A DNA stretch of 5,878 nucleotides, taken from contig CAVHIG010000071.1 of NCBI GenBank assembly GCA_963636105.1, positions 1 through 5,878 of the forward strand, written 5' to 3'. The stretch's first letter is position 1. Every line of letters begins with the position of its first letter. The notes under the pieces were generated by a model. The model saw only the letters and a list, made by a program, of their open reading frames with translations, was not told the DNA's origin and ran no database searches. Both the position numbers and the translations under genes were made by a program. Of this stretch, positions 1-5,227 are shown one piece after another. Source of the stretch: CAVHIG01 sp963636105. Lineage in GTDB: Bacteria; Bacillota; Clostridia; Peptostreptococcales; Anaerovoracaceae.

Positions 1-19
1 CAGCCCCACAAAACTGAAG

Positions 20-2200
20 CTACTCCAACCGTTGCCGCGCCACAAGCTCGGCGAAGGAGCCGTTCTTTGCAAGGAGCTCCTCATAGGTGCCGCTTTCAAC
101 AATCTCGCCACCATCGAGCACCAATATGCGGTCGCAATGCTTTATAGTCGACAGCCTGTGCGCAATAATGAGCCTTGTGCACTTCATCGCATCCAGCGCC
201 TCCGAGACCTTATGCTGCGTCTTGTTGTCGAGCGCGCTCGTCGCCTCGTCAAAAAGCAAAATTCGAGGCTTTGCCGCTATAGCTCGCGCGATTATGATAC
301 GCTGCTTCTGCCCGCCCGAAATGCTGCCCTGCCCCTCGGAAATAATCGTATGCATCCCCATAGGCATGGACCTGATATCGTCCGCGATCCCCGCCGTTTC
401 CGCAGCCTCCCAGGCCTCCTCAAGAGAAAGACCCGGCGAGGAAATCGCGATATTTTCGTAAATGCTGCCGTGAAGCAGCTCAGAATTTTGCATCACAGTA
501 CCTATGCGGCGGCGCAGCGACGGCTGGTCAAGACCCGACAGATTCCGCCCGTCATAGTACACCGCGCCCTTCTCCGGCCGCTCAAAACCGAGCAGCAGCC
601 TGATAATCGTGGACTTGCCGCAACCGCTTTTGCCCACCACAGCCACATACTCGCCCGGCCGCACCCGAAACGACAAATCCTTGAGCACATAGGGCTGCTC
701 GTCATTGTAACGAAATGACACTTTTTCCAGCTCCACAGCGCCCGAAAGACGCGTCACAATCTCCCTGCCGTACGTCCGCTCCGGCTCGGCCTTCAAAATC
801 GGCTCGCACATATCCAAAATCGGCTTTACGCACGCAGCCTGAGGCGCAACATTCACAAGCACCGTAAATGAGCCCATCAAAAGCCCGTAGGACGTATTGA
901 AGGCGATATACGAAGACGCCGAAATCCCGTTTTTCGCGGCGATATAATAGAGCGCAATCGTTGAAATAAGCGTAATCGCGGTCGTTATCACGGTATTCAG
1001 CTTTATAATCGCATGCGGCTCGTACTTCAGCTCAAAGGTCTCAGCGTGCATGTCGAGCCACTTCGCAAAGACGCGCTTCTCCGCGCCCGCAAGCTTGATT
1101 TTCTGAATTCCGCTTATAAAAGCATAGCTCGCTCCGGATTCCCTGGCCTCCTGCAGGAGGAGTTCGCGGTCTTCGCGGGTTTTTATCGCGGCGGAAACGG
1201 CGGAAACTCCCGCGCTCACCAGTACCACGAGCGCCACGGTTGCCGCGAGTGCCGGCGTAAATTTCAAAATTTGTAAAACGTAAATAAGCGATGTGACTGC
1301 GGCGAGCACGGATGTCATCACAACTCCCAGCAAAATCACGCAAAGCTCATCGAGGGATGACATGCGGCTGCAAAGGTCGCCCGGATTATATTTTCTGAAA
1401 AATTCCGCCGGAAGCGACAGCGTCCTCATCATCATCGCAGAGCGCACCGAAAGCGAGGTCTTTGTGAGCATCCTGAGCTTCGCAAAATCCCGCACTGTCT
1501 CCATAATATGAGACGCAAAAAGCACGCAGCATACGCACACCGCGGCGCCCGCAAGTGCCGTCCCCGCGCCGCTCTCGATTACAGGACCTGTAAGAGCCTC
1601 CGCCATTCTCGGCAGGATAAGACCCAAAAAGCTCACCATGCACAGCGCAATCACAAGCTGCACACAATCGCCCACGCTCACACATTGCTTCATATATAAC
1701 AATAGATCGCCGATTCCAAGCTTCTTCGTCGGAAGCGGCCTGTAAAAGCAAACGGCTTCCGACTCGAGCTGCGCAGCCGTCCTTTTATTCAGCTTTACAC
1801 GAGCTCCGCTTTCGGGATCCGTATAATAATAGCCATGCATGCTGCCCGGAAGCAACGCCACAGGCACCTTGCTTTCCGTTGTAAAAGCGATGAGCGGCCC
1901 AAACGAATCCTTGTACCACTCACCCGTAAGCTTTACGGGACGGCTCATAATGCCATGCGGCGCGAGGCAATAATCCATCTGCTCCTCCGCGTTTTCTATC
2001 GTGTCCGGAATCTCGCAAGGCATATAATGGTAAAATTTCAAGATTTCGTCAATAGCCTTCTTCGTGATGATGCGCTTGCTTTTCAGCATCTGGCCCGTGT
2101 GCTTCCCAAGCACCGCACCGGCCATACGAAGGAAGGCCGCATCCAAAAGCTCCTGATCCGCCCTTCTGCGCTCTTCAATTTGATTTTCAAACCATCCCAT
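20..2200 (-). CDS. NHLP-type bacteriocin export ABC transporter, permease/ATPase subunit without peptidase (ABC2)
   Basis: This is a 726-residue ABC half-transporter thought to export a ribosomal peptide together with the upstream C39-containing ABC protein. Residues 1-165 are a soluble N-terminal region with no cysteine-peptidase motif. About six membrane segments follow, near 178-197, 213-235, 285-310, 312-338, 400-422 and 430-452. The C-terminal ATPase carries Walker A GKSGCGKST (523-531), Q-loop Q571, signature SISGGQ (626-631), Walker B RILLFDE (646-652), D-loop SALD (655-658) and switch H681, so it should be catalytically competent. The start at 2200 is chosen because GAGGAGAGG lies just upstream. 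The frame stays open to an ATG at 2401, but that would overlap the preceding gene and add low-complexity residues coded by a repeat. The stop is 19 nt from the window edge. Length and layout fit the NHLM ABC2 family; the exact substrate is unknown. Confidence 0.88.
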   Translation of the reverse strand: MGWFENQIEERRRADQELLDAAFLRMAGAVLGKHTGQMLKSKRIITKKAIDEILKFYHYMPCEIPDTIENAEEQMDYCLAPHGIMSRPVKLTGEWYKDSFGPLIAFTTESKVPVALLPGSMHGYYYTDPESGARVKLNKRTAAQLESEAVCFYRPLPTKKLGIGDLLLYMKQCVSVGDCVQLVIALCMVSFLGLILPRMAEALTGPVIESGAGTALAGAAVCVCCVLFASHIMETVRDFAKLRMLTKTSLSVRSAMMMRTLSLPAEFFRKYNPGDLCSRMSSLDELCVILLGVVMTSVLAAVTSLIYVLQILKFTPALAATVALVVLVSAGVSAVSAAIKTREDRELLLQEARESGASYAFISGIQKIKLAGAEKRVFAKWLDMHAETFELKYEPHAIIKLNTVITTAITLISTIALYYIAAKNGISASSYIAFNTSYGLLMGSFTVLVNVAPQAACVKPILDMCEPILKAEPERTYGREIVTRLSGAVELEKVSFRYNDEQPYVLKDLSFRVRPGEYVAVVGKSGCGKSTIIRLLLGFERPEKGAVYYDGRNLSGLDQPSLRRRIGTVMQNSELLHGSIYENIAISSPGLSLEEAWEAAETAGIADDIRSMPMGMHTIISEGQGSISGGQKQRIIIARAIAAKPRILLFDEATSALDNKTQHKVSEALDAMKCTRLIIAHRLSTIKHCDRILVLDGGEIVESGTYEELLAKNGSFAELVARQRLE

Positions 2201-2204
2201 CGGC

Positions 2205-2213
2205 CCTCTCCTC
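2205..2213 (-). promoter_or_regulatory. Ribosome binding site of the second ABC gene
   Basis: The minus strand reads GAGGAGAGG, with AGGAG 7 nt before the ATG at 2200. This strong site fixes the start of the 726-residue protein and argues against the long N-terminal extension. The right-hand part of the site lies in the last unit of the 10-bp repeat array. Confidence 0.8.
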
Positions 2214-2270
2214 GCTATTCCGCACTTTTCCGCGCAATTCCGCGCTTTTCCGCGCCATCCTGCGCTATTC
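2211..2270 (-). repeat. 10-bp tandem repeat, six degenerate units, between the two ABC genes
   Basis: Read on the minus strand, six consecutive 10-bp units run from the stop codon of the first ABC gene to the ribosome site of the second: GAATAGCGCA, GGATGGCGCG, GAAAAGCGCG, GAATTGCGCG, GAAAAGTGCG and GAATAGCGAG. The first unit contains the TAG stop of the upstream gene, and the last unit repeats the same GAATAGCG. The gap between the genes is therefore almost entirely repeat. The unit length is not a multiple of three, so the array is not a repeat coding for protein. It is close to one DNA helical turn, with AA/TT steps in phase. It may have arisen by slippage from the end of the upstream gene; any function is unknown. 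Confidence 0.8.
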
Positions 2271-4493
2271 CTCTGCCACAAGCTCCGCATATATCCTGCC
2301 AAGGCGCATGAGCTCCTCATGCGTCCCGCGCTCTGCCACCTTGCCATCCTGCAGCACAACGATTTCATCACAGTCCCGCACAGTAGAAAGCCTGTGCGCA
2401 ATCGCGACGCAGGTGATTCCTCTATCGCTTATCGCCTTTACGACCGCGTTTTCCGTCTTTGCGTCCAGCGCGCTTGTGGCCTCGTCCAGAATCACAATAG
2501 TCGGATCCTGCGCCAGGGCTCTCGCGATTTCTATCCTCTGTCGCTGTCCGCCCGAAAGATTTCTGCCGCCGCCCACAAGCTTGTGGCGGTAAGCGCCCTG
2601 AAGCGCCATTATGTCCGCGTGTATCTGCGCGTCCTTTGCCGCGAGTATCACCTCAAAGTCCTTGATCGAATCGTCCCAAAACTTGATGTTATTTTCTATC
2701 GTATCGTCAAATAGTATTATATCCTGGTCCACAACTGCGATCGAGCCCGTCATCACCGCCCTCGGATAGGCCTCGCGCGGCTTTCCGTCGAAAAGGATTT
2801 CTCCGCGCTGCGGGCTGTACTGTCCCGACAAAAGCTTTGCGATTGTTGATTTTCCGCAGCCCGAGGCGCCTACTATGGCTATTCTCTTGCCGGGCTCTAT
2901 GTGCAGCGAAAATCCGTCCAGAAGCGGCCTGTCGAAGCGCGAATACCCGAAGCTTACGTCCCTGAGCTCAATTTCGCCCCTGAGCTTGGCAATTTCCGCG
3001 CCTGCGGTCCCTGCGCCTGCTGTCTCTGCGCCTGCGGTCTCTGCGTCTGCGGAAACGGCGGGGTCGTCCCGGTATTCCATTACGTCCTCTACGCGCTCTA
3101 TTTTCGTGACCAGCTCCTGCACGGTCTGGCCGGTCTCTATGACAGTCTTTGCGGGCGAAAGAAACGACGTCAAAAATCCCTGAAACATAACTATGCTGCC
3201 GAGGGTGAATTTTCCCTGCATTATGAGCCATACGCCCGCTATCAGCACTATGTAATTTACAAGCTCCGCAAAAAATACCGGAAGCATGCCGAGCCTGTAA
3301 TCATTTTTATTTATCTTTACCTCCATCGCGTTTGCGGAGGCCTGCAGACCTGCCCACTTTGCAAAGAAGCCGTTCTCCGCACCACTCGCCTTTAGCGTCT
3401 CCACCATGCTTATGCCGGTAAGCGCCGTTGCCGCAAGCCTGCCCTCATCACGCATCTGCACTCGCGTAAATCCGATACGGCGCGCCGAAACGATTTTTGC
3501 CGTAATCACGTTCAAAAGCACGGCAATGAGGCCGAGCACCGTAAGTGTTATATTTTGCTTCAGCATGAGGATCAGGTAGAAAACCGCCATGAAGGTGTTC
3601 AGCACAAGCGGAGTCACGACATTTACGAGCGTGTCGGCAATCTCCGCGTTTAGGCGCATTCTGGACTGAATGTCGCCCGCAAGCCTTTGCGTAAAGAATT
3701 CCATCGGCAGATGCAGCACCTTCCACATGTATTTCGAGTCGTCTATCGCTGCCATCTTGCTGTTGATTTTCAGGGAATATACCGCCTGGCCCCAGGCCGT
3801 CACAAGCTGCAGCGCCGCAAGCACGGCAAGTATCAGGACAAAGATATATAGACCGCTTCGGCCCGTGTCTCCCAGGAAAACGTCCATGAAGATGCGCGAG
3901 GTCACGGAATTTACTATTCCGAAGAGGTAGCTGAGCGCGCTTGTAAGCAGCACAAATACAGCGGCAGCCCCCAGCCCCGCAAATCTTTTTTGCATATAGC
4001 AGAATGAACTGCGCCTTTTTCCGCTCGGCTCAAAGTCCGCGCTCGGCGCCATGAAGAGCACCACTCCGGTGAAGGAATTGTCAAATTCCTGAAGGCTCAG
4101 CTTTCGCTCGCCGAGGGCCGGGTCGTTTATGTACGCGTAGCCGCCGCGAAAGCCGCAAAGTACCACAAAATGGTTCATATTCCAGTGTATGATACATGGA
4201 AACTGCCCGGTCTCGCGCAGCTTTTGGGGGCTCATCGTAAAGGCCTTTACCTCGAGGCCGTAGCTCTGCGCTGCCAGATAGATGTTTTTTGCCTTTGAGC
4301 CGTCCCTTGTGACGCCGCAATCCACGCGCAGCTGCTCGAGAGTGACCCACTTTCCATAATATGCCATGAGCATGGAAAGCGAAGCCGGGCCGCATTCCAG
4401 CGACTCAAGCTGCATCACCACCGGCACCTTCGCCACGCCCTTTCGGAGCGGCTGTCGTATGTTTTTGTTGTTTTTGGTTTTGTATGTATTCAT
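2265..4493 (-). CDS. NHLP-type bacteriocin export ABC transporter with N-terminal C39 peptidase (ABC1)
   Basis: This 742-residue peptidase/permease/ATPase should cut the leader from a precursor peptide on the cytoplasmic side and pump the product out. The C39 domain (about 23-150) shows Q28, catalytic C34 in LECGPASLSMLMAYYG, H108 in MNHFVVL and D124 in INDPALGE, so the full set of catalytic residues is present. Six membrane segments follow, near 173-195, 214-236, 290-310, 314-334, 402-425 and 430-450. The ATPase has Walker A GASGCGKST (542-550), Q590, signature LSGGQ (646-650), Walker B IVILDE (666-671), SALD (674-677) and H700. A repeat-coded linker (about 478-503) joins membrane and ATPase parts. 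The domain order and the neighbours match the NHLM ABC1 family. The ATG at 4493 lacks a Shine-Dalgarno sequence, so the true start could be up to about 26 residues further in. The gene ends 64 nt before the next start and is probably cotranscribed with it. Confidence 0.92.
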   Translation of the reverse strand: MNTYKTKNNKNIRQPLRKGVAKVPVVMQLESLECGPASLSMLMAYYGKWVTLEQLRVDCGVTRDGSKAKNIYLAAQSYGLEVKAFTMSPQKLRETGQFPCIIHWNMNHFVVLCGFRGGYAYINDPALGERKLSLQEFDNSFTGVVLFMAPSADFEPSGKRRSSFCYMQKRFAGLGAAAVFVLLTSALSYLFGIVNSVTSRIFMDVFLGDTGRSGLYIFVLILAVLAALQLVTAWGQAVYSLKINSKMAAIDDSKYMWKVLHLPMEFFTQRLAGDIQSRMRLNAEIADTLVNVVTPLVLNTFMAVFYLILMLKQNITLTVLGLIAVLLNVITAKIVSARRIGFTRVQMRDEGRLAATALTGISMVETLKASGAENGFFAKWAGLQASANAMEVKINKNDYRLGMLPVFFAELVNYIVLIAGVWLIMQGKFTLGSIVMFQGFLTSFLSPAKTVIETGQTVQELVTKIERVEDVMEYRDDPAVSADAETAGAETAGAGTAGAEIAKLRGEIELRDVSFGYSRFDRPLLDGFSLHIEPGKRIAIVGASGCGKSTIAKLLSGQYSPQRGEILFDGKPREAYPRAVMTGSIAVVDQDIILFDDTIENNIKFWDDSIKDFEVILAAKDAQIHADIMALQGAYRHKLVGGGRNLSGGQRQRIEIARALAQDPTIVILDEATSALDAKTENAVVKAISDRGITCVAIAHRLSTVRDCDEIVVLQDGKVAERGTHEELMRLGRIYAELVAEE
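3000..3060 (-). repeat. 15-bp in-frame tandem repeat coding for the linker of ABC1
   Basis: Three close copies of a 15-bp unit lie at 3001-3015, 3016-3030 and 3031-3045, with a decayed copy at 3046-3060. On the minus strand they code for AETAG, AETAG and AGTAG (residues 484-498), followed by AEIAK. The unit keeps the frame, so length changes would be tolerated. It lies between the last membrane helix and the ATPase domain of the peptidase-containing ABC transporter, a position where a flexible linker is expected. Confidence 0.8.
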
Positions 4494-4633
4494 ATCGGTT
4501 AAATTAGCTGTCGGCTATCGACTGTTTGCTCTTGGAAACTTTAATTGCAAATCTTTCAAACGGTAGTGAGGCCTAAGCTGCCCTCGGAACCATGTGTAAG
4601 TCGTTTGGTTCCGAGAGCAGGTGTAGGCCGAAC
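4494..4633 (-). other. Gap between adaptor and ABC1 genes, no gene found
   Basis: This 140-nt stretch holds a large interrupted hairpin and the untranslated region before the ABC1 start. I see no credible small gene on either strand: the short open frames inside it lack ribosome sites. I see no convincing promoter. Directly before the ATG at 4493 the minus strand reads AATTTAACCGAT, without any purine-rich Shine-Dalgarno sequence. Confidence 0.6.
4570..4629 (-). repeat. 60-nt interrupted inverted repeat (RNA hairpin) between adaptor and ABC1 genes
   Basis: Three nested arms pair perfectly: 4570-4575 with 4624-4629 (GGCCTA/TAGGCC), 4578-4581 with 4617-4620 (CTGC/GCAG) and 4583-4592 with 4606-4615 (CTCGGAACCA/TGGTTCCGAG), around a 13-nt loop. 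The structure begins 4 nt after the adaptor stop codon. On the minus strand it is followed by TCACTACCGTTTG, not by a T-run, so it is not a typical intrinsic terminator. It could be an RNA-stabilising or processing element that sets the ratio of adaptor to transporter, or a relic of a small mobile element. Confidence 0.75.
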
Positions 4634-5062
4634 CTATAAGCTTTCAAACAGAAATTCTATAGGATGCACCTCGTCGGTTACAAGACTCGCTTCGTAGGTT
4701 CCGTTTGGCAGCGCCACACTCGCCACTCCTATAGTACGTCCGTAATCATCGGACTTCACCAGGGCTATAGTCGACTTCTGCCCCAGCACGTCCAGGCTCA
4801 AACCCTTTTCTATGCTGTCCGAATCATCCGCAACCACCTGAGCTGTGCCATCATGCACTATAACCCATGCCGGCTCCGTAATAGTGAGAGTGCCTACAGA
4901 AGACCATGCGACAAGTCCTATCAAAACAAAAAGCACCGCAAAGAGCACTATCCATATACCGGGAGTCGTGACCCGAAGATATTCCTCGAGCTGCTCCGGC
5001 GTGCTCACCTTGTCCACTACCTCTTTCCTGAATAAAGGCTGCTCATTTTCTGGCGTATTCAT
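4634..5062 (-). CDS. Short HlyD/NHLP-type secretion adaptor (membrane fusion protein)
   Basis: The 142-residue product resembles the start of NHLP bacteriocin system HlyD-like proteins: LFRKEVVDKVSTPEQLEEYL and RVTTPGIW (about 10-37), then one membrane segment near 36-54. The rest (55-142) is a beta-rich outer domain ending VHPIEFLFESL, similar in style to the C-terminal end of full adaptors (the PI-x-hydrophobic tail). Family members usually run to about 400 residues or more, with a coiled-coil hairpin and lipoyl halves in the middle. There is no space for these here, and the frame is intact with no sign of a frameshift. Start 5062 is fixed by AAGGAGA 9 nt upstream; an in-frame ATG at 5134 has no such site and sits within a few bases of the predicted transcription start. 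First gene of the export operon; the partners are the two ABC proteins. Family assignment is from remembered motif similarity. Confidence 0.78.
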   Translation of the reverse strand: MNTPENEQPLFRKEVVDKVSTPEQLEEYLRVTTPGIWIVLFAVLFVLIGLVAWSSVGTLTITEPAWVIVHDGTAQVVADDSDSIEKGLSLDVLGQKSTIALVKSDDYGRTIGVASVALPNGTYEASLVTDEVHPIEFLFESL

Positions 5063-5071
5063 CGCAAAAAA

Positions 5072-5078
5072 TCTCCTT
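5072..5078 (-). promoter_or_regulatory. Ribosome binding site of the adaptor gene
   Basis: The minus strand reads AAGGAGA, 9 nt before the ATG at 5062. It is a strong site and decides between this start and the upstream in-frame ATG at 5134. Confidence 0.85.
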
Positions 5079-5088
5079 CCCCAAGCTT

Positions 5089-5121
5089 CCGGATCTGTGC
5101 ACAGCTCCCGTTGATATCCGG
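5089..5121 (-). repeat. Inverted repeat in the leader of the export operon
   Basis: The arms CCGGAT (5089-5094) and ATCCGG (5116-5121) can pair in the untranslated leader. They enclose a perfect 10-bp palindrome CTGTGCACAG at 5095-5104. The right end of the ribosome site is about 10 nt away. The element could fold in RNA or be bound by a regulator as DNA. Neither is demonstrated, and it resembles no riboswitch class that I know. Confidence 0.45.
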
Positions 5122-5146
5122 CATTGCCCTGCACATACTTATTTTT

Positions 5147-5176
5147 ATTCTATAACAGCTGCGGCGGCTTTGTCAA
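5147..5176 (-). promoter_or_regulatory. Sigma-A-type promoter of the export operon
   Basis: On the minus strand the -35 box TTGACA (5171-5176) is a perfect consensus. After an 18-nt spacer the -10 box TAGAAT (5147-5152) matches five of six consensus bases. Transcription would start near 5140, giving a leader of about 78 nt before the adaptor ATG. It lies just after the terminator of the upstream gene, so the three export genes probably form their own operon. Confidence 0.7.
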
Positions 5177-5190
5177 ATAAAAAAGCCGCC
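5163..5190. repeat. 9-bp perfect inverted repeat overlapping the -35 box
   Basis: GGCGGCTTT at 5163-5171 is the exact reverse complement of 5182-5190, around a 10-bp centre. It covers the -35 hexamer at 5171-5176 and shares three bases with the stem of the upstream terminator. It could be an operator, a second RNA hairpin competing with the terminator, or simply a bidirectional terminator remnant. On the plus strand it is followed only by CACATTTTCT, a weak T-tract. Confidence 0.6.
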
Positions 5191-5206
5191 CACATTTTCT
5201 GTGAGC
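5179..5206 (-). terminator. Intrinsic terminator of the DUF4143 gene
   Basis: On the minus strand a 7-bp stem GCTCACA/TGTGGGC (5200-5206 with 5188-5194, one G-T pair) closes a GAAAA loop. It is followed by GGC and six T residues (5184-5179). The hairpin begins 21 nt after the stop codon at 5228. It should separate the ATPase gene from the export operon. Confidence 0.7.
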
Positions 5207-5227
5207 GTTATCATCAAAATATTGATT

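Noticed and set aside
32..718. Plus-strand open frame of 228 codons opposite the ABC2 ATPase domain
   Set aside because: It is Arg- and His-rich, antisense to conserved ATPase motifs, and has no ribosome site or recognisable domain.
2211..2270. CRISPR-like array
   Set aside because: The units are 10 bp with no spacers, which is a simple tandem repeat.
1835..2311. Plus-strand open frame of 158 codons across the ABC1/ABC2 junction
   Set aside because: It is antisense to both genes and to the tandem repeat, with no recognisable features.
2201..2401. N-terminal extension of ABC2 back to an ATG at 2401 (793 residues in all)
   Set aside because: It would overlap the end of the ABC1 gene by more than 130 nt, it is coded partly by the 10-bp repeat, and it lacks a ribosome site. 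The ATG at 2200 has a strong one.
2901..3395. Plus-strand open frame of 164 codons inside ABC1
   Set aside because: It lies antisense to a well-conserved ABC transporter, its sequence looks like a reverse-frame artefact (runs of Cys/Ala/Gly from the 15-bp repeat), and it has no independent support.
4570..4629. Intrinsic terminator between adaptor and ABC1
   Set aside because: The stem is strong but no T-run follows on the minus strand, so it is listed as a hairpin only.
5063..5134. Adaptor start at the in-frame ATG at 5134
   Set aside because: No ribosome site, and it lies about 6 nt from the predicted transcription start. The start at 5062 has AAGGAGA at good spacing and a protein start that fits the family.
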